From Marinimicrobium sp. C6131 (GTDB lineage: Bacteria; Pseudomonadota; Gammaproteobacteria; Pseudomonadales; Cellvibrionaceae), in NCBI RefSeq assembly GCF_026153455.1, contig NZ_CP110629.1, positions 3,100,001 to 3,164,000 on the forward strand: a DNA stretch of 64,000 nucleotides, in the 5' to 3' direction. This document shows positions 8,504-16,777 of this stretch, piece after piece. The notes below the pieces were generated by a model. That model worked only from the letters and a program-made list of their open reading frames with translations, was not told the origin of the DNA and searched no databases. Both the position numbers and the translations under genes were made by a program. The first letter of the stretch is position 1. Every line of letters starts with the position of its first letter.

Positions 8504-10074
8504 GATTTACCCGACTCCGCTGCCGCTTCCTGCTCCAGCGCCATGGCCCGGAACCGGCGCAGCTCGGACAGTTTATAGCCGGTGTACTGCCCCATCAGCA
8601 TGATCAACGCCAGAATCACGAGGTTCAACTCCGGAAAGTTGAAGCTCAAGTGATTGGCCAGCGGCAACTGCATCAGCAAGTACGCCATCACCGCCACCAG
8701 CAGGCTGCCCCCGCCCTGAATCACCACCTCGTGCGCGCCTTCCTCTTCCCAGAGAATCGACATGCGCTCAATGGTCCAGGCAATAATGATCATCGGGAAA
8801 AAGGTAATGGTCATACCCGTACTGAATCCCAACTGATAACCGAGCAGGCTCAACATGGAGATCAGAAAAATCACCAATACCACCAGTGTGGCGATCCGGG
8901 ATACCAGCAGCAGGTTCAGGTGCGACAGATAACTGCGCAGCATCAGCCCCAGAGACACCACGACGACAAAGCTGATGAGGCCGGGCAGCAGGGAAGTCTG
9001 CAGAAAGGCCAGGGAGATCAGGACCGGCATAAAAGTACCGGAGGTTTTCAGGCCCACAATAATGCGCATAAAAACCACAACCAATGCCCCCAGCGGCAAC
9101 AGGAAGAGCATCTTGAACATACTCTGCTCTTCGATCGGCAGTTGCTGGACCCCCAGCAAGGCGAAAGCGCTGTCACTGAACTGGGCAATGGCCAACTCCT
9201 CAGCGGGCACGGTCTGGCGGATCATGGAAAAGCTCACACCGGAATTGCGCCCCCCGGTGACGTCGATCAGCGACTCTCCGCCACGGTGCCACAGTACAAG
9301 GTTCTCGGGGACGCCCTGTTCACCTGACTGCGGGTTGAACAGTACCCACTCCTCACCGTTGTAGGCTTCCACCATCGGGGTCAGTGTCTGGCGACGGCGG
9401 GCATCTTCCAGAAACAGTCCCATCACCTGGCGGGCGGGAATATCTGCCTGATTCAACAGCCGCTCAAGCAACAGGGAGCGGCTGCCCACCTCTTCGATCA
9501 ACAGCGAGGCATTCTGATCACCCGTCGGATTGTTCAGCCGCTTGATCAACTCGCGGGTCAGACTCTCGGGGGAGCTTGAGGTCTCCAGCGCCTGGGACAA
9601 CAGCTGGCTGGCCGCCGTATCCTGCGGCTCCTCCCAATACAACGACTTCGGTTTTGGTGTCGGGCCCGGGTCTTGGCTCTGATTCTGTTCCGGCCCCGGC
9701 AACGACTCGGTCCCCGGCACACCACCAATCAGTTGCGCCTTGTAATACAGGGTCTGAGGACCACTGGCATCGCGCTTGGACCACTCCCCCCGCCGGTCAC
9801 CACGTTCCTCAATGATCGAAAACCCGTACCCCGGTGAGGTGGCGTGTTCGGTGTGCAAACGGAAACCGGGGGGGTTGTCCGGAAGATCCAGACTCACCAA
9901 CACCTGACCGCCCGTCGCCTGAAAGTCCACCCTGGCCTCGACCAACCAGACCGGACGTTGCTCACCGGGCCAGAACGGCAGCTCCATTTCCACATGTCGG
10001 GCCCAGGCGGTCGCCAGCCCGGCCACCACCAGACTCACCACAATCAGGTAGAAAGGAACGCGGGATTGGGTCAT
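8500..10074 (-). CDS. Inactive-transglutaminase-fold protein fused to seven membrane helices
   Basis: This 524-residue protein has an N-terminal membrane anchor (residues about 7-26). A periplasmic domain of about 280 residues follows, resembling the UUP1/inactive transglutaminase family. A block of about seven hydrophobic helices (about residues 310-500) matches the 7TM partner domain of that family. The transglutaminase Cys-His-Asp triad is not recognisable, consistent with the 'inactive' designation. Starts and stops overlap by four bases with both neighbours, so translation is probably coupled. It may recognise a periplasmic peptide or polymer and relay this to the cytoplasmic ATP-grasp enzyme; that is inference. 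Confidence 0.85.
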   Translation of the reverse strand: MTQSRVPFYLIVVSLVVAGLATAWARHVEMELPFWPGEQRPVWLVEARVDFQATGGQVLVSLDLPDNPPGFRLHTEHATSPGYGFSIIEERGDRRGEWSKRDASGPQTLYYKAQLIGGVPGTESLPGPEQNQSQDPGPTPKPKSLYWEEPQDTAASQLLSQALETSSSPESLTRELIKRLNNPTGDQNASLLIEEVGSRSLLLERLLNQADIPARQVMGLFLEDARRRQTLTPMVEAYNGEEWVLFNPQSGEQGVPENLVLWHRGGESLIDVTGGRNSGVSFSMIRQTVPAEELAIAQFSDSAFALLGVQQLPIEEQSMFKMLFLLPLGALVVVFMRIIVGLKTSGTFMPVLISLAFLQTSLLPGLISFVVVVSLGLMLRSYLSHLNLLLVSRIATLVVLVIFLISMLSLLGYQLGFSTGMTITFFPMIIIAWTIERMSILWEEEGAHEVVIQGGGSLLVAVMAYLLMQLPLANHLSFNFPELNLVILALIMLMGQYTGYKLSELRRFRAMALEQEAAAESGKS

Positions 10075-10862
10075 TCGTCGGTGCTCTTGTCAATATCCGA
10101 GGGCTTGGGCGGCTTGGGTTCGGTAATATTGTCCCGCGCGACATCCACCAACATGACATCCCGCAGAACATTTCGGCCAATCAGCAGGGGAAATTCCATA
10201 TGGCTGCGGTCCGACAGGGTGAATTCCGCGGTCTGGGTCAGTGAGCCCATGGTAATGCGCATTTCCACCACGGGTCGCTTTTCGACGTCTTCACTGCTGG
10301 CCTGGATGATGCGAACTTTACGCGACCGCGGCCGCTCCAGTTCGACCAGCTGGTCCAGGTCCGGGTCGTGGATCTTGAAACGCACCCACTCCTCACCGTT
10401 GCGCTCGAAAATTTCGATATCCCGGGCATCCATCGAAGACGTGGTTGCCCCGGTATCCACCCGGGACTGCAGGACAATACCCAGATCCGTGAGCAGCACC
10501 CGTTCTTTGGCGCCCACGACTTTTTTGTCCATCGCATCACTGGGCACGGGTAACGCCAGACCCTGCGGACAATTATTGTTTGACCGCCCCTCCTCGCGTC
10601 CCTCGCGCACTTTGTCCATCAGGTCGCGCAGTGCTTCGTCATCGTGCTGCTGCAACTCAATACTCTGGCGCAACAGATCCAGCGTCTCGGCAATCTGTTG
10701 CTGCTGCTGTTCAAGGGTCAGATCACGCTGCTGCTGTGCCAATAGACACTGGTTGGCTGCTTCCATATCCGCCTTTTTGACCATCACATGATGGGAGCTG
10801 CAGGCCGACAGGGCGGCCAATAGCGGCACCAGGGCTATCCACTTCAGAGGATGGGGGTTCAT
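10071..10862 (-). CDS. Retropepsin-like aspartic protease lipoprotein (RimB/Zn_protease family)
   Basis: The protein is 263 residues from the ATG at 10862, chosen for its strong GGAAAGGAAAC ribosome-binding site and the complete lipoprotein signal that follows (LLAALSAC). A glutamine-rich coiled coil covers roughly residues 35-95. A retropepsin-like domain follows, with the catalytic DTGA motif in SRVDTGATTSSMDA and a family-typical PLLIGRNVLRDVMLVD near the C-terminus. The family was earlier called an 'ATP-dependent zinc protease', but the motif points to an aspartic peptidase. It is the first gene of an operon with the membrane protein and the ATP-grasp ligase, and probably cleaves a periplasmic substrate. 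Confidence 0.86.
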   Translation of the reverse strand: MNPHPLKWIALVPLLAALSACSSHHVMVKKADMEAANQCLLAQQQRDLTLEQQQQQIAETLDLLRQSIELQQHDDEALRDLMDKVREGREEGRSNNNCPQGLALPVPSDAMDKKVVGAKERVLLTDLGIVLQSRVDTGATTSSMDARDIEIFERNGEEWVRFKIHDPDLDQLVELERPRSRKVRIIQASSEDVEKRPVVEMRITMGSLTQTAEFTLSDRSHMEFPLLIGRNVLRDVMLVDVARDNITEPKPPKPSDIDKSTDE

Positions 10863-10960
10863 GTTTCCTTTCCGGTTATTGATGGAGTTCATATAGTGTA
10901 CCTTAGCGGAGCACCGGGCGATGCCACCGGGGCGCTTTACGAAGGTTAAGGCCTGTAAAT

Positions 10961-11836
10961 TCAGTAACGGGGTGCATAATCCGCTGGCAATCGGCGAAAC
11001 CGTTTGTATTCCCACTGGTATTGGGTGGGCGCTCTGAGCACACAGGCTTCCACGCTGCGATTCAGGCCGGCAACCGACTCCACCACATCCTCCGCGTAAA
11101 TACGCTCATCCGCCGGCAGCACCACCATTTTGAAGCCGCTTGGCACACGCTGGGCAAACACACTCACCACCTTGCAGCCGGTGCGCTGAATCAGGCTGTG
11201 TACCAGCGTCATGGTCAGCGCGGGCTGCCCGAAGAACGGGGCCACTTGAGCGCCGTTGCCCGGCTCGGGCACCTGGTCCGGCAGAATGCCGACAATTTCG
11301 CCACGTTTGAGCGCCTTGAGCAACTGACTCACACCCCGACGATTGGTCGGTGCCATATCGATGTTGTCTTTGCTTCTGCCGCGCAGAATCATCTGGTCCA
11401 GAGCGGCCTGACGGGGCGGCTGGTACAACGCCGTCAGGCGCGCATAACTGGCCAGAAACGGGGCGACCACCTCCCAATTACCCAAATGGGGCGCCAGAAC
11501 CAGCACCCCTTGCCCCTCGGCAAGCGCGGCGTTCAGCGCTTCATCATTTTCCACTGCCACAATACGGCGCTGCAACCACGACCAGGAGTGAGTCCAGACC
11601 GCTGCCGCCTCAGCCACCGTTTTGCCGGTTTCAGTCAGGCTCTGGCGCACCAGTCGCTCCCGGGCCCGATCTTTGATATGGGGCTGACACAGTGCCAGGT
11701 TCTGCCGGGTAATCCGCGCCGAGCGACCACTGCTGAGCCACATCAGCCAACCCGCGAAGCCGCCGAGCGCACGACCGACGGACAACGGCAGGCGCCCGAG
11801 AAGCTTCAACATCCATACGGCGAACCGTTCTTTCAT
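10961..11836 (-). CDS. LpxL/HtrB-family lipid A acyltransferase-like protein
   Basis: The protein is 291 residues from the ATG at 11836; the earlier in-frame start at 11899 lacks family similarity. An N-terminal membrane anchor (about residues 1-32) precedes the acyltransferase core. The catalytic HxxxxE motif is in APHLGNWEV, and the conserved LPDQVPEPGNG segment is typical of lauroyl/myristoyl acyltransferases acting on lipid A. It would act at the cytoplasmic face of the inner membrane. It is divergent from glyQ. Whether it acylates lipid A or another lysolipid cannot be settled from sequence. Confidence 0.87.
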   Translation of the reverse strand: MKERFAVWMLKLLGRLPLSVGRALGGFAGWLMWLSSGRSARITRQNLALCQPHIKDRARERLVRQSLTETGKTVAEAAAVWTHSWSWLQRRIVAVENDEALNAALAEGQGVLVLAPHLGNWEVVAPFLASYARLTALYQPPRQAALDQMILRGRSKDNIDMAPTNRRGVSQLLKALKRGEIVGILPDQVPEPGNGAQVAPFFGQPALTMTLVHSLIQRTGCKVVSVFAQRVPSGFKMVVLPADERIYAEDVVESVAGLNRSVEACVLRAPTQYQWEYKRFRRLPADYAPRY

Positions 11837-12029
11837 GCCTAAACCACCGTTAAATCGCCAAAGTGCGCGCAGTTTACGGCAACCAGCCGTACCAATCACC
11901 CCCCAACTACCGCTATAATTCGCGGCTGTTTTCGCTCAGGGCCATGGTGTACCACCAGCGTCCTCGCGACTGGCGCGTTATATAACGCGACTTCAATTTC
12001 TCGACCTCATGCTCGGAGGCAGGTTACCC

Positions 12030-13001
12030 GTGTCAGACAGTCAAACCCCCGCCGGCGCCCACTCGCCCGATGTCAGTACCTTTCAGGGGCTGATTCTCGC
12101 CCTGCAATCCTACTGGGCACGCCAGGGCTGCGTGATCCTGCAACCGCTGGACCTGGAAGTGGGTGCGGGCACCTTTCACCCGGCCACCTTCCTGCGCTCA
12201 ATCGGCCCGGAAACCTGGAACGCCGCCTACGTGCAGCCCTGTCGCCGGCCCACCGATGGCCGCTACGGCGAGAATCCCAACCGACTGCAGCACTATTACC
12301 AGTTTCAGGTGGTGATGAAGCCCTCCCCGGCCAATATTCAGGAGCTGTACCTGGGTTCACTGAAGGAGCTGGGCATTGATCCGGCCATCCACGACATCCG
12401 CTTTGTGGAAGACAACTGGGAATCGCCCACCCTCGGGGCCTGGGGACTGGGCTGGGAAGTCTGGCTGAACGGCATGGAAGTCACCCAGTTCACCTACTTC
12501 CAGCAAGTCGGCGGCCTGGAGTGCTACCCGGTCACCGGGGAGATCACCTATGGTCTGGAGCGTATTGCCATGTACCTTCAGGGCGTGGACTCCATTTACG
12601 ATCTGGTCTGGACCGTCAATCCCGCCGGCGACAAGGTGACCTACGGCGATGTGTTCCATCAGAACGAAGTGGAAATGTCCAAATACAACTTCGAGCAGGC
12701 CGACACCGAGTCGCTGTTCAACAGTTTCGATGTCTACGAGCGCGAGAGCGAGCGCCTGATTGGCGAGGGGCTGCCCCTGCCGGCCTATGAAATGGTGATG
12801 AAGGCCTCCCACGCCTTTAACCTGCTGGATGCCCGCCACGCCATTTCCGTGACCGAGCGGCAGCGCTTTATTCTGCGGGTGCGCAGCCTGGCCCGGGCCG
12901 TGGCTCAGGCCTACTTCGACGCCCGCAAGGCCCTGGGCTTCCCCCTGGCCCCCGAAGCCCTGCGCAATGAACTTCTCGCGGCAGAGGGAGACGATCAATG
13001 A
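12030..13001 (+). CDS. glyQ: Glycine-tRNA ligase alpha subunit
   Basis: This 323-residue alpha subunit of the tetrameric bacterial glycyl-tRNA synthetase carries the class II aminoacylation core. Highly conserved stretches include TFQGLILALQSYWARQGC and RRPTDGRYGENPNRLQHYYQ. The GTG start at 12030 is preferred over the ATG at 12009 because GGAGG at 12015-12019 is correctly spaced for the GTG and would be inside the gene if the ATG were used. The stop overlaps the glyS start (ATGA), giving translational coupling of the two subunits. Confidence 0.96.
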   Translation: MSDSQTPAGAHSPDVSTFQGLILALQSYWARQGCVILQPLDLEVGAGTFHPATFLRSIGPETWNAAYVQPCRRPTDGRYGENPNRLQHYYQFQVVMKPSPANIQELYLGSLKELGIDPAIHDIRFVEDNWESPTLGAWGLGWEVWLNGMEVTQFTYFQQVGGLECYPVTGEITYGLERIAMYLQGVDSIYDLVWTVNPAGDKVTYGDVFHQNEVEMSKYNFEQADTESLFNSFDVYERESERLIGEGLPLPAYEMVMKASHAFNLLDARHAISVTERQRFILRVRSLARAVAQAYFDARKALGFPLAPEALRNELLAAEGDDQ

Positions 13002-15076
13002 GTGCCGATTTTCTGTTTGAACTGGGCACCGAAGAGCTGCCCCCCAAAGCCCTGAAAACTCTGATGAACGCCCTGCGCGAGGGCATCGCCGGCGGCCTGG
13101 ACGCCCAGGACCTGGACTACGATGTGATTCACGCCTACGCCAGCCCACGCCGCCTGGCGGTACTGGTGAAAGAGCTGGCCGAGCAGACGCCGGTGAAGGA
13201 AGTGGTCACCTACGGCCCGCCGGCGAAGATCGCCTTCGATCAGGACGGCAACCCCACCAAGGCCGCCGAGGCCTTTGCCAGCAAAAACGGTCTGAGCGTG
13301 AGCGAGCTGACCACCGAAAACGACGGCAAGGCGGACAAGCTGGTAGCCCGCTCCAAGGCCGGCGGCCAGGCCGTGGTCGAACTGCTCGGTGATATCGTCA
13401 ATGACGCCCTGGCCAAACTGCCCATTGCCAAACGCATGCGCTGGGGCGCCAGCCGCACCGAATTTGTCCGCCCGGCCCACTGGCTGGTAATGCTCTACGG
13501 CGATGAAATCATCGACGCCGAGGTGCTGGGCCTGCGCGCCAACCGCTGTACCCGCGGCCACCGCTTCCACTACAACCACGAGCTGGACCTGTTCAACCCG
13601 AGCGACTACCTCGAAAAGCTGGCCTCCACCGGCTATGTACTGGCCGATATGGACGCCCGTCGGGACCTGATTCGCGAGCAGGTGGACGCGGAAGCCAAAA
13701 AAGTCGGCGGTACCGCGGTAATCGACGACGATCTGCTGGATGAAGTGACCGCTCTGGTGGAATGGCCGGTCGCGCTGCTGGGCAACTTCGAGAAGCGCTT
13801 CCTGAACGTGCCCGCCGAAGCGCTGATCGCCTCCATGAAAGAACACCAGAAGTACTTTCACCTGGTGGACGCTCAGGGCAGGCTGATGCCCCACTTCATC
13901 ACCGTGGCCAATATCGAAAGCGACGATCCGGAACAGGTCATCGATGGCAACGAGCGGGTGATCCGTCCGCGTCTGTCCGATGCCGCCTTCTTCTTCGACA
14001 CCGACCTCAAGCACACCCTGGAAAGTCGCCGCGAGCAGTTGAAGCCCATCGTGTTCCAGAAACAGCTTGGCAGCGTGTTTGAGAAAACCGAGCGTATCGC
14101 CGCCCTGGCCAAACAGATTGCCGCGCAACTGGGGGCCGATGAAACACTGGCCGAGCGCGCGGGCACTCTGTGCAAGTCGGATCTGGTCACCGAAATGGTG
14201 CTCGAGTTCGACAACATGCAGGGCATCGCCGGCTACTACTACGCCCGCAATGACGGCGAAAACGAAGAAGTCGCCCAGGCCATGCAGGAGCAGTACCTGC
14301 CCAAGTTTGCCGGCGACGCGCTACCGGAAACCACTACCGGTGCGATCATCGCCCTGGCGGATCGCCTGGATACCATTACCGGCATTTTCGGCATCGGCCA
14401 GGTGCCCACCGGCTCCAAGGATCCCTTCGCGCTTCGTCGTGCCAGTTTAGGTGTATTGCGGATTTTGGTGGAAAAACAACTTGATTTGGATCTAATGCAA
14501 CTCTTAATTGCGGCCCACTCGCAACTCCCTTTGCGAGGGAATGACCCAGTTGCTGATGTTACAAAGGTCCTAGACTATATGCTCGAGCGCTTCCGCGCCT
14601 GGTACGAAGACGCCGGTATTCCGGTGGAAGTGTTCCTCGCGGTGAGCGCACGCAAAGTGAGCAATCCGCTGGATATCGACCAGCGGGTGAAGGCCGTGCA
14701 CGAGTTCTACCAGTTGCCCCAGGCCCAGGCACTCGCCGCGGCCAACAAGCGGGTGGCCAATATTCTGGCCAAATCGGGCGCGCCCACCGGTGCCCTCGAC
14801 CCCGCCCTGCTGCAGGAATCCGCCGAGAAGGCACTGACCGAGGCCGTGCAGACGAAAGCCAAAGTGGTCGAGCCACTGTTTGCCAAACGCGCTTACACCG
14901 AGGCGCTGACGCAACTGGCGGACCTGCAGGAGCCGGTGGATGCCTTCTTCGATCAGGTGATGGTCAACGCTGAAGATGAGCAACTGCGCAACAACCGCCT
15001 GGCGCTGCTGCAGCAACTGGGTGACCTGTTCCTGGCGGTCGCCGATATTTCCCTGCTCGCTCCGGCGAAAGGCTGA
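12998..15076 (+). CDS. glyS: Glycine-tRNA ligase beta subunit
   Basis: This 692-residue beta subunit recognises tRNA-Gly and completes the alpha2beta2 enzyme. Family features include the N-terminal MSADFLFELGTEELPPKALK and the central MRWGASRTEFVRPAHW and FNVPAE/EHQKYF regions. The C-terminal part is the anticodon-binding DALR-like region. The length is normal. It overlaps glyQ by four bases and lies 3 bp before gmhB. A striking oddity is a block at about 14432-14580 (residues about 479-528) in which codon choice changes abruptly to TTA, TTG, CTA and CTT leucines while the protein stays conserved. Confidence 0.97.
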   Translation: MSADFLFELGTEELPPKALKTLMNALREGIAGGLDAQDLDYDVIHAYASPRRLAVLVKELAEQTPVKEVVTYGPPAKIAFDQDGNPTKAAEAFASKNGLSVSELTTENDGKADKLVARSKAGGQAVVELLGDIVNDALAKLPIAKRMRWGASRTEFVRPAHWLVMLYGDEIIDAEVLGLRANRCTRGHRFHYNHELDLFNPSDYLEKLASTGYVLADMDARRDLIREQVDAEAKKVGGTAVIDDDLLDEVTALVEWPVALLGNFEKRFLNVPAEALIASMKEHQKYFHLVDAQGRLMPHFITVANIESDDPEQVIDGNERVIRPRLSDAAFFFDTDLKHTLESRREQLKPIVFQKQLGSVFEKTERIAALAKQIAAQLGADETLAERAGTLCKSDLVTEMVLEFDNMQGIAGYYYARNDGENEEVAQAMQEQYLPKFAGDALPETTTGAIIALADRLDTITGIFGIGQVPTGSKDPFALRRASLGVLRILVEKQLDLDLMQLLIAAHSQLPLRGNDPVADVTKVLDYMLERFRAWYEDAGIPVEVFLAVSARKVSNPLDIDQRVKAVHEFYQLPQAQALAAANKRVANILAKSGAPTGALDPALLQESAEKALTEAVQTKAKVVEPLFAKRAYTEALTQLADLQEPVDAFFDQVMVNAEDEQLRNNRLALLQQLGDLFLAVADISLLAPAKG
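14432..14580 (+). other. AT-rich, rare-codon patch inside glyS
   Basis: For about 50 codons the GC-rich CTG/GCC/GGC codon style of glyS is replaced by TTA, TTG, CTA, CTT, GTA, CGA and ACA codons. It switches back at the ATGCTCGAGCGC junction. The reading frame and the expected protein sequence (GVLRILVEKQLDLDL and onward) are intact. The cause is unknown: it could be a gene-conversion tract from an AT-richer relative, a selected slow-translation zone, or a nucleic-acid-level signal. Confidence 0.7.
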
Positions 15077-15079
15077 GCC

Positions 15080-15688
15080 ATGAAACTGATCATTCTGGAC
15101 CGGGACGGCGTGATCAACGAAGACGCCGGCGATTACATCAAGTCCGCCGAGGAGTGGCAGCCCATTCCCGGCAGTATTGAAGCCATCGCCCGGTTGAGCC
15201 GGGCGGGCTTCACGCCGGTGGTGGCCACCAACCAGTCCGGGCTCGCCCGGGGCCTGTTCGATCTGGACGACCTGGAGGCCATGCACGCCAAACTCACCGC
15301 GCTGGTGGAAGAAAACGGCGGCAAGCTGGAGGCGATTTTTTACTGCCCCCATCACCCGGACGACGACTGCAAATGCCGCACACCCAAAACCGGCATGCTC
15401 GATGCGATTGAGGCGGTATTCAACACCTCGGTACAGTCGGCCTGGTTTGTGGGCGACACCATCACAGATCTGCAGGCCGCACTGACCAAGGGCTGTCAGC
15501 CCTGTCTGGTGCGCACCGGCCGCGGGCGCGAGACGGAAGCCGAACTGGCTTCGTTTCTGGACACCGCCGAGCGGGAGCAGGTGCGCATTTTCGACCACCT
15601 GGAGGCCGCGGTGACAGCGCTGCTGTCAGAGCCCGAACAGGCCGACGCCGCCCCCTCCGATCCGCAAGACCACGAAGGACAGCGTTAA
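15080..15688 (+). CDS. gmhB: D-glycero-beta-D-manno-heptose-1,7-bisphosphate 7-phosphatase
   Basis: This 202-residue HAD-family phosphatase removes the 7-phosphate during synthesis of ADP-heptose for the lipopolysaccharide inner core. Motif I is LDRDGVIN with both catalytic aspartates, motif II is ATNQSG, and motif IV is FVGDTITD. The zinc-binding loop CPHHPDDDCKCRTPK distinguishes GmhB from other HAD histidinol-phosphatase relatives. The C-terminus has an extra acidic tail of about 15 residues. It lies 3 bp after glyS and 2 bp before plsC, so it belongs to the same transcription unit. Confidence 0.94.
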   Translation: MKLIILDRDGVINEDAGDYIKSAEEWQPIPGSIEAIARLSRAGFTPVVATNQSGLARGLFDLDDLEAMHAKLTALVEENGGKLEAIFYCPHHPDDDCKCRTPKTGMLDAIEAVFNTSVQSAWFVGDTITDLQAALTKGCQPCLVRTGRGRETEAELASFLDTAEREQVRIFDHLEAAVTALLSEPEQADAAPSDPQDHEGQR

Positions 15689-15690
15689 CC

Positions 15691-16464
15691 GTGTTGTACA
15701 AAGCCTTTCTCTACGTCCGCACCACGATTTTCGATATTGGCTACTACGGATCGGGGATCCTGTTTGGTGCCTTGAGCACACTGATCTGGCCGTTTCTTCC
15801 CTACCAATGGCGCTACCGGCTGATCAATCAGTGGAACCGCTTTGTGATGTTCTGGCTCTGGTTCTGCTGCAATATCCGCATTGAGGTGCGGGGCGATATC
15901 CGCAAGGACCTGCAACCCTATGTGGTGATGTCCAAGCACCAGGGCGTGTGGGAAACCCTGTACCTGCAACTGTTCTTCCAGCCCATTTCCACCATTCTGA
16001 AAAAAGAACTGCTGCGCATCCCGTTTTTCGGTTGGGGCCTGGCCGCACTGAAACCCATCGCCATCGATCGGAGCAATAAAACCCAGGCGCTGCGCGATGT
16101 GAAGAAGAAGGGCGTTCAGGCGATCAAGGATGGCAACAACGTCCTGATTTTCCCGGAGGGTACCCGCACCCGTCCCGGTCAGGTGGTGCCCTACGCCCGC
16201 AGCGGCGCCGATATCGCCTGCACCGCCGGCTGCCCGGTCATCCCGGTGGCCCACAACGGCGCCGAGTGCTGGCCCCACAAGGACTACCTGAAGTACCCGG
16301 GCACCATCACGATGGTGATCGGCGAGCCGATTTACAGCGAGGGGAAAGACCGCAAGCAGTTGACCGAGGAAGTCCGGGACTGGATCGAGTCCACCGCCAA
16401 AACCCTCCCCGTCGGCCGCAAAGACGGCCGCCGCCCCTGGCTTGAATCATCACCAGACCAATAA
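15691..16464 (+). CDS. plsC: 1-acyl-sn-glycerol-3-phosphate acyltransferase
   Basis: This 257-residue PlsC-type acyltransferase converts lysophosphatidic acid to phosphatidic acid at the inner membrane. The catalytic histidine is in SKHQGVWET (HxxxxE variant), and the substrate-phosphate motif is FPEGTRTRPG. Hydrophobic segments near residues 15-60 anchor it. The start is a GTG two bases after gmhB, indicating co-transcription with glyQ-glyS-gmhB. The C-terminal SSPDQ tail runs into a repeat-rich intergenic region. Confidence 0.92.
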   Translation: MLYKAFLYVRTTIFDIGYYGSGILFGALSTLIWPFLPYQWRYRLINQWNRFVMFWLWFCCNIRIEVRGDIRKDLQPYVVMSKHQGVWETLYLQLFFQPISTILKKELLRIPFFGWGLAALKPIAIDRSNKTQALRDVKKKGVQAIKDGNNVLIFPEGTRTRPGQVVPYARSGADIACTAGCPVIPVAHNGAECWPHKDYLKYPGTITMVIGEPIYSEGKDRKQLTEEVRDWIESTAKTLPVGRKDGRRPWLESSPDQ

Positions 16465-16505
16465 ATAACAGACTTATCGATTCGTAACGTCCGTCCCGCC
16501 ATGGG

Positions 16506-16599
16506 TGGGGAGCACCGTTTGTAGACCCGCCGTGAATCCATCCATGGAGGCTTCTCATCGGCATCCATGCCTCAGAGAGTCTACAAACGGTGCTCCCCA
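16506..16599. repeat. Paired-arm hairpin repeat, copy A1
   Basis: A perfect 21-bp inverted repeat (16506-16526 with 16579-16599) encloses a 52-bp core containing CGCCGTGAATCCATCCATGG. The arms begin with TGGGGAGCACC and end in GTAGAC. The core is shared with the copies at 37562-37655 and 37734-37829, while most of the arm sequence is different but still perfectly self-complementary. It may act as a terminator or processing structure between convergent plsC and the intron. Confidence 0.85.
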
Positions 16600-16677
16600 T
16601 GCCGGCCCTCAGTGCCATTAGCACGTATCGACACAACCGGCTATCTCCAAGCAAGGCTCCGCTCGCACCAGCGGAGG

Positions 16678-16735
16678 GTAGGTATGCCATTGCGAGACCG
16701 TCACCCGCCTGGACGGCGGGTGCGCGCTTTACGCT
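16678..16735. repeat. Paired-arm hairpin repeat, truncated copy B1
   Basis: The left arm (ending in GCGAGAC) and the start of the core (CGTCACCCGCCTGGACGG) match the B-type copy at 37734. The right arm is missing and is replaced by a different short repeat (GTAGGGCG type, reading toward the intron). This marks an old rearrangement close to the intron 3' end. Confidence 0.65.
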
Positions 16736-16750
16736 TACCACGCCCTACGC
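16716..16750. repeat. GTAGGGCG-type dispersed repeat, diverged copy
   Basis: On the minus strand it reads GCGTAGGGCGTGGTAAGCG followed by a GC-rich return stem ending in CACCCGCC. Related copies lie at 48671-48710 and 54971-55007. It is an imperfect hairpin of REP-like appearance. Confidence 0.5.
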
Positions 16751-16777
16751 ATGTAGCGAACTACCGTTGAGACGAAC

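Larger units (their letters stand above)
16465..16777. other. Repeat-rich intergenic region after plsC
   Basis: This gene-free stretch, up to the group II intron boundary, holds one complete paired-arm hairpin (16506-16599), a conserved spacer, the left half of a second opposite hairpin (16678-16735) and a GTAGGGCG-type repeat (16716-16750). Short frames here follow repeat sequence and show no coding features. The same composite order recurs at 37562-37829. Confidence 0.75.

Noticed and set aside
12357..14128. Long minus-strand frames opposite glyQ and glyS
   Set aside because: They are antisense to essential, highly conserved genes and show no homology signal.
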